27,149 nt of DNA, from assembly GCA_030833305.1 (NCBI GenBank), contig JAURHL010000006.1, forward strand, positions 1 to 27,149, written 5' to 3'. The first letter of the stretch is position 1, and every line of letters begins with the position of its first letter. The DNA comes from Acidimicrobiales bacterium (lineage in GTDB: Bacteria; Actinomycetota; Acidimicrobiia; Acidimicrobiales; Ilumatobacteraceae). The translations under genes and the position numbers were made by a program. The notes beneath the pieces were generated by a model. It did not search any database, had not been told where the DNA came from, and worked only from the letters and a program-made list of their open reading frames with translations. Positions 14,205 to 20,999 of this stretch are shown piece after piece.

Positions 14205-15322
14205 GCATGCGCCTGTACGACACCTCACGTCGTGAGGTGGTTCCTTTCGAACCGGGTCATCGGGTGACGATGTACACCTGCGGAATCACACCCTACGATG
14301 CCACGCACATCGGACACGCCGCCACGTTCCTGACGTACGACGTTCTGCAACGTCGACTCATCGACATGGGACACGAGGTTCGTTGTGTGCGCAACGTGAC
14401 CGACGTGGACGATCCGTTGTTCGCCAAGGCCCGACAACTCGGAGTCCACTACCTCGATCTGGCCGCCGGCGAGGAGGCACGTTTCGAACGGGACATGGAG
14501 GCACTCAACGTTCTTCCGGTCCACTCGACGCCCCGTGCGTCGTCGGCGATTCCCGACATCCGTGGCTTCATCGGCATGGTGCTCGAACGGGGATACGCGT
14601 ACGTTTCGTCGGGCTCGGTCTATTTCGACGTCAGTAGATTCCCCAGCTTCGGCTCCGTGAGTCACTACACCCGGGAGCAGATGATCGCCTTCGCCCGCGA
14701 GCGTGGTGGTGACGTGGACAATCCCGCCAAGCGCGATCCACTCGATTTCGTTCTGTGGCATCCGTCAGCCGACGACGAACCCTCGTGGGAAGCGATGTGG
14801 GGCGCCGGACGTCCGGGCTGGCACATCGAGTGCAGTGCGCTCGCGTTGCGCGAGTTGGGTGAGACGATCGACCTTCACGGAGGCGGGAGTGATCTCATCT
14901 TCCCCCATCATGAATGTGAACGCGCCCAAAGCGAGGCCGCAACGGGAAGTCCGTTCGTGAAACACTGGATGCACGTGGCGATGGTCTACATGGACGGTGC
15001 CAAGATGTCCAAGAGTCTCGGAAATCTCGTCTTCGTGGATGCCCTTCGCCGTGAGTGGGACCCCCGGGCCATTCGACTGGCGATTCTGGAGAACTCGTAC
15101 CGCCGTGAATGGGAATGGGCTTCCGATGCCATGCCTCGGGCCGCCAAGAGGCTGTCCGACTGGGGTCGGGGTCGCACGTCGGATCCAACCGTCATGGAAC
15201 AGGTTCGCCAGCGGCTGGACGACGACCTGGACACCCCGGGAGCCATGGAGATCATCGACGGGGCCAGCCGACTCGGGATCGATGTCCGTGAGTCCGCCGG
15301 ACTCCTCGGCATTCCCCTCTGA
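14201..15322 (+). CDS. mshC: Cysteine:GlcN-Ins ligase of mycothiol synthesis
   Basis: The protein is 373 residues. It resembles cysteinyl-tRNA synthetase but ends after the catalytic region, without the anticodon-binding domain, as MshC does. It joins cysteine to glucosaminyl-inositol using ATP, the penultimate step of mycothiol synthesis. Signatures: zinc Cys C27 in MYTCGITPYDATH, HIGH at 36-39, the MshC-like NVTDVDDPLF, a second zinc Cys in WHIECSALAL, the DLIFPHHECE zinc histidines, the adenylation motif KMSKSLGN, and the terminal DDLDTPGAMEII and LLGIPL typical of MshC. The GTG at 14201 is chosen for its GTGA overlap with npdG and an AGGAGA about ten bases upstream. An ATG at 14207 is possible. 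Coupling with npdG links two low-potential redox cofactors in one transcript. Confidence 0.92.
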   Translation: MSMRLYDTSRREVVPFEPGHRVTMYTCGITPYDATHIGHAATFLTYDVLQRRLIDMGHEVRCVRNVTDVDDPLFAKARQLGVHYLDLAAGEEARFERDMEALNVLPVHSTPRASSAIPDIRGFIGMVLERGYAYVSSGSVYFDVSRFPSFGSVSHYTREQMIAFARERGGDVDNPAKRDPLDFVLWHPSADDEPSWEAMWGAGRPGWHIECSALALRELGETIDLHGGGSDLIFPHHECERAQSEAATGSPFVKHWMHVAMVYMDGAKMSKSLGNLVFVDALRREWDPRAIRLAILENSYRREWEWASDAMPRAAKRLSDWGRGRTSDPTVMEQVRQRLDDDLDTPGAMEIIDGASRLGIDVRESAGLLGIPL

Positions 15323-15326
15323 GGGG
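15314..15326 (+). terminator. Short hairpin at the mshC stop, weak terminator candidate
   Basis: CCCC and GGGG arms flank TCTGA, which includes the mshC stop codon. The stem is only four to six pairs and has no T-tract, so it may simply be local GC complementarity. Confidence 0.25.
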
Positions 15327-15360
15327 CCCGTCCGCCGTCTCGTCGCGTCTCGGGCTCATC

Positions 15361-15366
15361 TACTAT
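15361..15366 (+). promoter_or_regulatory. Predicted -10 box of the PlsC-type gene
   Basis: TACTAT differs from the TATAAT consensus at two positions. A start near 15373 would give a leader of about 24 bases with AGGGGGTG six bases before the ATG at 15397. Confidence 0.4.
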
Positions 15367-15396
15367 TCGCCGAGACCGACATAGGGGGTGCAGGCG

Positions 15397-16176
15397 ATGA
15401 AGGCGGAGGGTGCCGGCAAGGCCCAACAACGCTCCCGCCGGGCGCTGTCTCCGATCGCTCGTCGACTTTGGCACATCGACGTTTCCGGACTCGATCGGCT
15501 TCCCGCGAACGGTCCGGCGATTCTCTGTCCGAATCACATTTCCTTTCTCGACTCGGCCTTCCTGATGCTCGTGGCGCCACGGAACATTTCCTTCGTCGGC
15601 AAAGCCGAATACATGGATTCCTGGAAAACGAAGTTCCTGTTCCCGATGATGGGCATGATTCCCATAGATCGATCCGGCGGAGACAAGAGCCAGGGCGCTC
15701 TCGAGATCGCTCGGCGAGTACTCGATCGTGGTGAGCTTTTCGGAATCTTCCCGGAGGGAACCAGAAGTCGTGATGGCCATCTCTACAAGGGGCGCACCGG
15801 CGCGGCGCGCCTCGCCACGAGTGTCGGCTGTCCCATATTCCCGGTCGGCATCGTGGGCACCGACGCGATACAGCCGCCCGACGCGAAGGCTCCTCGACTT
15901 TTCGGACGGTGTTCGATCACGATCGGGCGCCCGATCAAGCCGGAGCGATACATGGCGGAGGGAGAACCTCATCGTGTTTGGCGTTCGATGATGGACGAGG
16001 TCATGTTCGAGATACGGGAGATGACCGGCCAGCGATATCGAAACATTTACGCCGGGTCGTCCTCGGAATCCGAAGAGGTCACGATCGGTGCGGTGGCTCA
16101 CGTCCAGGATCCGACTCATCCCGTGCCCCGTCTCGTGGGGGCCATATCCGAGGGGCTTGGCGGGGACCAGCCGTAA
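15397..16176 (+). CDS. PlsC-type 1-acylglycerol-3-phosphate acyltransferase
   Basis: The protein is 259 residues. The acyltransferase motifs are in order: H47-x4-D52 in CPNHISFLDSAFL (catalytic), the GMIPIDRSGGDKS phosphate-binding arginine region, FPEGTRSRDG at 118-127 (glycerol-phosphate binding) and IFPVGIVGTD. It is predicted to acylate lysophosphatidic acid or a related acceptor at the cytoplasmic membrane face. Actinobacteria carry several such paralogues, so the exact acceptor is uncertain. There is no strong transmembrane helix, only amphipathic segments. The start at 15397 follows a good ribosome-binding site; a GTG nine bases upstream is less likely. thrS begins ten bases after its stop, but with its own promoter box. 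Confidence 0.9.
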   Translation: MKAEGAGKAQQRSRRALSPIARRLWHIDVSGLDRLPANGPAILCPNHISFLDSAFLMLVAPRNISFVGKAEYMDSWKTKFLFPMMGMIPIDRSGGDKSQGALEIARRVLDRGELFGIFPEGTRSRDGHLYKGRTGAARLATSVGCPIFPVGIVGTDAIQPPDAKAPRLFGRCSITIGRPIKPERYMAEGEPHRVWRSMMDEVMFEIREMTGQRYRNIYAGSSSESEEVTIGAVAHVQDPTHPVPRLVGAISEGLGGDQP

Positions 16177-16179
16177 ACT
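16174..16179 (+). promoter_or_regulatory. Predicted -10 box of thrS (leaderless arrangement)
   Basis: TAAACT lies six bases before the thrS ATG and contains the TAA stop of the PlsC-type gene. No ribosome-binding site precedes the ATG, in keeping with a leaderless message. No T-box, the usual thrS leader element of Firmicutes, can be present because there is no leader. Confidence 0.55.
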
Positions 16180-16185
16180 CGGACC

Positions 16186-18159
16186 ATGCCCGAGATAAAG
16201 GTCCTGCTTCCCGACGGTTCGGAGCGACCCGTGGCCGAGGGGTCGACCGTTCTGGATCTTGCCGCCGGAATCAGTCGCAATCTCGCCAAGGCCGCAGTGT
16301 CCGCCGTGATCGACGACGTCGAGACGGACGTGACCGCCACCGTCACCGACGGGGCTCGAGTTCGCATCGTCACTGCGGACAGCGACGAAGGTCGCCACGT
16401 CTTGCGACATTCGACCGCCCATGTCATGGCCCAAGCAGTCACGCGGCTCTTCCCGGGGGCGAAGTACACGATCGGTCCGGCCATCGAGAACGGCTTCTAC
16501 TACGACTTCGATCTCGGTGGTCGCGCCTTCACGGAAGACGACCTCGCCGGCGTCGAGGCGGAGATGCGCTCCATCATCAAGGACGACCAACCTTTCACGC
16601 GCTCGGTGATCTCGATCGACGAAGCGTTGTCCCTTTTCGAATCGCAGCCCTACAAGTGCGAGATCATCCGTCGTGTGCGCGACGGCGGAGCCGATGGGTC
16701 CGACAGTGGGGAAGTGGGGGCTGACTCCGGCTCGGTGAGCCTGTACCGCAACACCCCGGAATTCGTCGACCTGTGCCTCGGTCCGCACGTCCCGACCACC
16801 GGTCGGCTCGGACATTTCAAACTCCAAAAGGTCTCATCGGCCTATTGGAGGGGCAACGAGAAGGGTCCGGTGCTACAACGGATCTACGGCACCGCCTGGG
16901 AGTCCAAATCCGCGCTCGAAGACCATCTCCGCCGGCTGGAGGAGGCCGAGAAGCGAGATCACCGGCGATTGGCGGTCGAATTGGATCTGCTGTCGTTTCC
17001 CAGTGAGCTCGGAGGCGGTCTCGCCGTCTGGCATCCCAAGGGCGCGACGATTCGCAAATTGATGGAGGACTACAGCCGCTCGCGTCACCAGGACGGTGGC
17101 TACCAATTCGTATTCACACCTCACTTGTCCAACGCGACTTTGTTCCAGACCTCGGGACATCTCGACTTCTACGCCGACGGTATGTACCCGCCGATGGAGA
17201 TGGACAACGGCACCTACTACCCGAAGCCCATGAACTGCCCCATGCACTGTCTGATCTTCCGGGGTCGTCAACGCAGTTACCGGGAGCTTCCACTTCGATT
17301 GTTCGAACTCGGCACCGTGTATCGCTACGAACGCGCGGGGACTCTGCACGGCTTGATGCGGATACGTGGCTTCACCCAGGACGACAGTCACATCTATTGC
17401 ACCCGGGAGCAGCTGCAAGGCGAGATCGTCTCGTTGCTGGATTTCATCGTCAGTGTCCTACGGGCGTTCGGTTTCGACGACTTTTCCTTTCACCTGTCGA
17501 CCAAGGATCCGCAGAAGTACGTCGGATCCGATGAGATCTGGGACGAGGCAACCGCGGCACTCGAGGCGGCACTCGTCAGCCATGGTCTCGATTTCTCGGT
17601 GGAGGACGGTGATGCGGCTTTCTATGGTCCGAAGATCGACATCCATGTCCGTGACGCGATCGGTCGAACATGGCAGCTGTCGACCATCCAATGCGATTTC
17701 AACCTCCCCGAACGTTTCGACCTCGAATATGTCTCGAACGACGGAACCCGGCGGCGACCGATCATGTTGCACCGCGCATTGTTCGGCTCCGTGGAGCGCT
17801 TCTTCGGAGTACTGGTCGAGCACTATGCCGGCGCGTTCCCCACATGGCTGGCACCGTTGCAGGTTCGCGTGCTTCCGGTCGCCGAAACCCATGAGGCCTA
17901 CGCCCAGGATGTGCGCGAGCGCCTCGAAGCACGTGGTCTCCGGGTCGACGTCATCGAGGCGTCCGATCCGCTCGGTAAACGGATCCGAAGCGCGAAATTG
18001 GAGAAGATCCCGTACGTGTTGGTCGTCGGTGATGACGACATGACGGCGGGAACGGTGGGAGTGAACGCCCGCGGTGCCGAAGTCGAGCGCGGGGTCACGG
18101 TCGAGGATTTCGCGCATCGCCTCATTCGCGAGATCGAGTCGAATCCCATCGCTTCATGA
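16186..18159 (+). CDS. thrS: Threonyl-tRNA synthetase
   Basis: The protein is 657 residues with all standard parts: a TGS domain (1 to about 62), the editing domain with H-x3-H in RHSTAHVMAQ and the C-x3-H of DLCLGPHVP, the class II catalytic core with zinc ligands in KPMNCPMHC and later histidines, motif 2 around FELGTVYRYERAG, motif 3 near MLHRALFGSVERF, and a C-terminal anticodon-binding domain (VRVLPVAETHEAYA onward). A Gly/Asp/Ser-rich stretch near residues 166-184 enlarges a loop of the editing domain just before its Cys. The protein charges tRNA-Thr and edits Ser-tRNA-Thr. The next gene overlaps its stop (ATGA). thrS followed by HIT, pgsA and patA is the mycobacterial order. Confidence 0.97.
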   Translation: MPEIKVLLPDGSERPVAEGSTVLDLAAGISRNLAKAAVSAVIDDVETDVTATVTDGARVRIVTADSDEGRHVLRHSTAHVMAQAVTRLFPGAKYTIGPAIENGFYYDFDLGGRAFTEDDLAGVEAEMRSIIKDDQPFTRSVISIDEALSLFESQPYKCEIIRRVRDGGADGSDSGEVGADSGSVSLYRNTPEFVDLCLGPHVPTTGRLGHFKLQKVSSAYWRGNEKGPVLQRIYGTAWESKSALEDHLRRLEEAEKRDHRRLAVELDLLSFPSELGGGLAVWHPKGATIRKLMEDYSRSRHQDGGYQFVFTPHLSNATLFQTSGHLDFYADGMYPPMEMDNGTYYPKPMNCPMHCLIFRGRQRSYRELPLRLFELGTVYRYERAGTLHGLMRIRGFTQDDSHIYCTREQLQGEIVSLLDFIVSVLRAFGFDDFSFHLSTKDPQKYVGSDEIWDEATAALEAALVSHGLDFSVEDGDAAFYGPKIDIHVRDAIGRTWQLSTIQCDFNLPERFDLEYVSNDGTRRRPIMLHRALFGSVERFFGVLVEHYAGAFPTWLAPLQVRVLPVAETHEAYAQDVRERLEARGLRVDVIEASDPLGKRIRSAKLEKIPYVLVVGDDDMTAGTVGVNARGAEVERGVTVEDFAHRLIREIESNPIAS

Positions 18160-18707
18160 TCGAGAATCTGTGGGCTGGCTGGCGCGGCCGGTATCTGTCA
18201 TCGCTGGCGAGACGTGGCTCGAGCGACGGGGAGGACGTTCCTTCTCCCGGGAGCGGTCCCAGCGTCTTCACGGCGATCCTTCGGTCCGGACTGCCCGACG
18301 AGGAGACATACATCGTTCACCGCTCCTCTCGGGTCTTCGTGATCCTCAACGCTTTTCCCTACGCCGTCGGGCACTCGATGGTGCTTCCGTATCGGCAAGT
18401 GGCCGACATCGACGAGCTGACCTCTGAGGAGTCCGATGATCTCTGGCGAACTGTCACCATCGTCTGTCGTGCGGTTCGGCGAGAGTACGAGCCCCAAGGT
18501 CTCAACGTCGGGATCAACCTGGGGTCGGCTTCGGGAGGAAGTGTCGAGGAACATCTCCACGTTCACGTCGTTCCCCGTTGGAACGGGGACACGAATTTCC
18601 TGGCCGTGACCGCCAACGCCAAGGCCATACCCGAAGCCCTCGGTGTGACCGCTGCCCGTCTACGGACCGCGCTCCGCGACATCGAGTCGGGTCCCGCGCG
18701 GGCGTAA
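18156..18707 (+). CDS. HIT-family Ap4A phosphorylase/hydrolase
   Basis: The protein is 183 residues. The histidine triad H133-x-H135-x-H137 lies in EEHLHVHVVPRWNGDTNF, with FVILNAFPYAVGHSMVLPYR as the upstream core strand. It closely resembles the mycobacterial HIT protein encoded next to thrS (Rv2613c), which phosphorolyses Ap4A. That fits the position after thrS, because aminoacyl-tRNA synthetases make Ap4A as a side product. The first 35 residues are variable. The ATG overlaps the thrS stop, so translation is coupled. The exact substrate is inferred from the homologue and the neighbourhood. Confidence 0.9.
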   Translation: MIENLWAGWRGRYLSSLARRGSSDGEDVPSPGSGPSVFTAILRSGLPDEETYIVHRSSRVFVILNAFPYAVGHSMVLPYRQVADIDELTSEESDDLWRTVTIVCRAVRREYEPQGLNVGINLGSASGGSVEEHLHVHVVPRWNGDTNFLAVTANAKAIPEALGVTAARLRTALRDIESGPARA

Positions 18708-18710
18708 CCT
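18705..18710 (+). promoter_or_regulatory. Predicted -10 box of the two-TM gene (leaderless arrangement)
   Basis: TAACCT stands six bases before the ATG at 18717 and contains the TAA stop of the HIT gene. There is no ribosome-binding site. Confidence 0.5.
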
Positions 18711-18716
18711 GCCGAC

Positions 18717-19238
18717 ATGGATGAGCACAATTCAGCGGGTCATGCACCGCCCTCCGCCGACATTCGAGACACCCTCCCCGCCGATTTGAACGCCGTGGAT
18801 AGTCGATCCGAGTATCGGTTCCCGGACAACAGCCGACGTCGCATACCGGCGATCATCTACGTGATTGCCGGTGCGTTCGTGCTCGTCATGAGGATGATCG
18901 ATCCGGACTCGTCGTCCCTGAATGACGGTCTGGTGGCCGGCGCCGTGGTCCTCGTTGCCTTCGGGTCGTTCTCGCTACTGTCCGGATGGCGAATGAGCAT
19001 CGACGAGCAGGCGGCCTTGGCGGCAGCGGGAGGAGCCGTGGGGTTCGCCGTCGGTCACGCTTCTGCTCAGCAGGTCTGGCGCGGAGTGCGCAGTCGCCCG
19101 ACATGGAGAGTGCTCTGTTATTCCGACGAGGATCCCCCGTTGCGACGTGGTCTGGTGCTCGTCGATGCGATCGACGGATCGGTGAAGGAGCACTTCGTCG
19201 AAGAGAATCTGGAGAAGTGGGACGACATCACGAACTGA
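18717..19238 (+). CDS. Conserved two-TM membrane protein of unknown function
   Basis: The protein is 173 residues and I do not recognise a named family. It has a hydrophilic N-terminus of about 40 residues, two predicted membrane helices (about 43-60, IPAIIYVIAGAFVLVM, and about 71-91, GLVAGAVVLVAFGSFSLLSG), then a cytoplasmic or external domain of about 80 residues with AAAGGAVGFAVGHASAQQVW and a C-terminal alpha/beta part ending EEHF-like KEHFVEENLEKWDDI. The position between the HIT gene and pgsA suggests a membrane role, but no catalytic motif is evident. The ATG is supported by the TANNNT-N6 arrangement. A 107-base gap follows before pgsA. Confidence 0.8.
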   Translation: MDEHNSAGHAPPSADIRDTLPADLNAVDSRSEYRFPDNSRRRIPAIIYVIAGAFVLVMRMIDPDSSSLNDGLVAGAVVLVAFGSFSLLSGWRMSIDEQAALAAAGGAVGFAVGHASAQQVWRGVRSRPTWRVLCYSDEDPPLRRGLVLVDAIDGSVKEHFVEENLEKWDDITN

Positions 19239-19240
19239 GT

Positions 19241-19260
19241 CCGCATCGCCGGGTGTGCGG
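19241..19260 (+). terminator. Weak hairpin after the two-TM gene
   Basis: CCGCA (19241-19245) pairs with TGCGG (19256-19260) around a ten-base loop, two bases after the stop. There is no T-tract. The rest of the gap to pgsA holds only the pgsA promoter box. Confidence 0.25.
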
Positions 19261-19333
19261 TTGTCGCGCGAGCATCGTGCCTGCATGACGGGTATTGGCC
19301 GCCTGGTCGCCCACCTTGGCGCTGCGACCTTTC

Positions 19334-19339
19334 TAGACT
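19334..19339 (+). promoter_or_regulatory. Predicted -10 box of pgsA (leaderless arrangement)
   Basis: TAGACT stands six bases before the pgsA ATG at 19346, with no ribosome-binding site between. This is the same geometry as at thrS and the two-TM gene. Confidence 0.55.
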
Positions 19340-19345
19340 GACAAC

Positions 19346-20029
19346 ATGTTCGACGGCCACCTTCGTAGTTCGGTCGACAAAGCGGTCAAGCCATTGGGCG
19401 ACGGCTTGCGTCGCACGCGGATGACTCCGGATCACCTGACCATCGCGGGAATGGTCATCGCGATCGGCGCCTCCATCGCCATCGGTGCGGGTTACCTGCC
19501 ACTCGGATTACTGCTCGTGATTCTGGCCGCCCTTCCGGACCTGCTCGACGGGGCCCTCGCCAAGGCATCGAACACGTCCAGCCAACGTGGTGCTTTCTTC
19601 GACTCGGTCGTCGACAGGGTCACCGACGCACTTTTGTTCGGTGGGGTCGCTTGGTATTTCACCAACGAACACTCACCAAAGACGGCCCTGTTGCCTTTGG
19701 CCGTTTCGGCGGTCAGTTCGGTGATCTCCTATGAGCGGGCCAAGGCCGAGTCCCTCGGATTGTCGGCCAAGGGCGGACTCATGGAGCGCGCGGAGCGAAT
19801 CATCTTGCTGTGTCTCGGTTTGCTCTTTCCCGTCCTCTTGCTGCCGATCATGTGGATCATGCTGGCCCTCACCACGGTGACTGCGGTCCAACGTTTCGTG
19901 AAAGTCTGGAAGCAGGCTGCGGTCGCACCGGTGACAGCGGCTCGAATCGAACAACGCCGATCCCGTCGTCAGAGTCGTCGGTCGGCGCGCCTCGGTCGCC
20001 GATCCCGTTCGTCTTCACGTCCTCGCTGA
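19346..20029 (+). CDS. pgsA: CDP-alcohol phosphatidyltransferase, probable PI-phosphate synthase
   Basis: The protein is 227 residues with about six membrane helices. The CDP-alcohol phosphotransferase signature is D65-x2-D68-G69-x2-A72-K73-x8-G82-x3-D86-x3-D90. It fits the family pattern except that the usual Arg at the AR position is Lys73. The four Asp residues bind the two metal ions. Position next to patA and in the PIM locus suggests phosphatidylinositol-phosphate synthase (CDP-diacylglycerol plus inositol phosphate) rather than phosphatidylglycerophosphate synthase, but motifs alone do not prove the alcohol acceptor. The last 30 residues form a strongly basic Arg/Ser tail. patA starts four bases after the stop. 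Confidence 0.9.
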   Translation: MFDGHLRSSVDKAVKPLGDGLRRTRMTPDHLTIAGMVIAIGASIAIGAGYLPLGLLLVILAALPDLLDGALAKASNTSSQRGAFFDSVVDRVTDALLFGGVAWYFTNEHSPKTALLPLAVSAVSSVISYERAKAESLGLSAKGGLMERAERIILLCLGLLFPVLLLPIMWIMLALTTVTAVQRFVKVWKQAAVAPVTAARIEQRRSRRQSRRSARLGRRSRSSSRPR

Positions 20030-20033
20030 CGAC

Positions 20034-20990
20034 GTGTCCCGTCATCCGCGACAGGAAATCTCCGAAACACTGACGGTCGGGGCGTACAAACTCGGCTCCT
20101 TGCTGTCGAAAGGCGTGCCGACCGCCTTCTCCGCACTCGTCGGTACGGCCATCGGTGGGCCGGCTTCGCTGGCGATGCGCGACAAACGCGCCATGGTCGA
20201 GCGACACATGCGACGGGTGGTGCCAGACGCCACCGAGTGGCAGATCCGTCGTCTCACGCAAAAAGTCTTCGACAGTTACGCGCGGTACTACATCGAGAGT
20301 TTCCGGCTACCGGCCCTGTCCGCGCGTCAGGTCGCCGCTTCGTTCTCCGTCGAGGGATACGACGAGCACTTGATCCCGGCACTCGAACGGGGCAACGGCG
20401 CCATCCTCGCGTTGCCCCACCTCGGAGGTTGGGAGTGGGCCGGTCGCTGGGCGGCGGACCTCGGCAACAAGATGACCGTCGTCGTGGAGCCCTTGCAGCC
20501 TCCCGAACTCTTCCAGTGGTTCGTGGAGTTGCGTGAGAAGTTCGGGATGAGAGTCATACCCGTCGGTCCGGATGCCGGATCGGCGGCACTGTCCGCGCTA
20601 CGCGCCAACGAGGTCCTGTGCTTACTCTGTGATCGCGACATCAACGGGGGAGGTGTGGCCACACGTTTCTTCGGTGAGTCGACCCTCCTGCCGGCCGGGC
20701 CGGCGACATTGGCGTTACGGACCGGAGCGGCGCTTTTGCCGACTGCCGTCTATTTCTCCGACCGTCGCGACGGTCACCTCGGTGTCATACGTCCACCGAT
20801 TCCCTGTCTCCGCGAAGGCCGTCTTCGCGCCGATGTCGAACGGATCACCGGCCTCGTGGCTCGCGAATTGGAGAGCCTCATCGAACGAGCGCCCGAGCAG
20901 TGGCATCTGTTGCAACCGAACTGGCCCTCGGACCCCGGCTATCCCTTCACCGTCGGTTCCGGTGGTTCGGATCCTACGGACGAGGTTTAG
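20034..20990 (+). CDS. patA: Phosphatidylinositol mannoside acyltransferase (LpxL/HtrB family)
   Basis: The protein is 318 residues, the size of PatA and LpxL-type acyltransferases. The catalytic H129-x4-E134 is seen in LALPHLGGWEWAG. Further signatures are FGMRVIPVG, VLCLLCDRDINGGGV, RFFGESTLLPAGPATLAL and the C-terminal EQWHLLQPNW. In mycobacteria PatA transfers palmitoyl to the 6-position of the mannose on PIM1/PIM2 at the inner face of the membrane. Adjacent pgsA and the nearby pimA support that role over a lipid A role, since nothing indicates an outer membrane. The GTG start is four bases after the pgsA stop. The downstream partner pimA is separated from it by the export cassette and an oxidoreductase gene. 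Confidence 0.9.
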   Translation: MSRHPRQEISETLTVGAYKLGSLLSKGVPTAFSALVGTAIGGPASLAMRDKRAMVERHMRRVVPDATEWQIRRLTQKVFDSYARYYIESFRLPALSARQVAASFSVEGYDEHLIPALERGNGAILALPHLGGWEWAGRWAADLGNKMTVVVEPLQPPELFQWFVELREKFGMRVIPVGPDAGSAALSALRANEVLCLLCDRDINGGGVATRFFGESTLLPAGPATLALRTGAALLPTAVYFSDRRDGHLGVIRPPIPCLREGRLRADVERITGLVARELESLIERAPEQWHLLQPNWPSDPGYPFTVGSGGSDPTDEV

Positions 20991-20993
20991 GCT
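20988..20993 (+). promoter_or_regulatory. Predicted -10 box of the export cassette (leaderless arrangement)
   Basis: TAGGCT lies exactly six bases before a GTG at 21000 and overlaps the TAG stop of patA. This favours GTG 21000 over the GTG at 20994 that abuts the box. It marks the start of the lipoprotein-adaptor-ATPase-permease unit as a separate transcript. Confidence 0.5.
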
Positions 20994-20999
20994 GTGAGA

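Noticed and set aside
14201..15322. Annotation as cysteinyl-tRNA synthetase
   Set aside because: The HIGH and KMSKS motifs are present, but the protein stops without the anticodon-binding domain and carries MshC-like features (NVTDVDDPLF, the terminal LLGIPL, 373 residues).
16157..16162. TTGGC-type hexamers 10-12 bases before the -10 boxes of thrS, pgsA and bpa as a shared promoter element
   Set aside because: Spacing differs between the three, other leaderless genes lack it, and the pentamer is common in GC-rich coding sequence.
16177..16185. T-box or other riboswitch ahead of thrS
   Set aside because: Only ten bases separate thrS from the previous stop and the start appears leaderless, so there is no room for such an element.
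14986..16827. 613-codon open frame on the minus strand opposite mshC, the PlsC-type gene and thrS
   Set aside because: It lies antisense to three genes with full catalytic motifs and has no start signal or known motif; it is a by-product of high GC at third positions.
20034..20990. Lipid A (LpxL) acyltransferase in a Gram-negative cell
   Set aside because: The fold family is shared, but the neighbours pgsA and pimA, with mshC and bpa in the same window, indicate an actinobacterium, where this enzyme is PatA.
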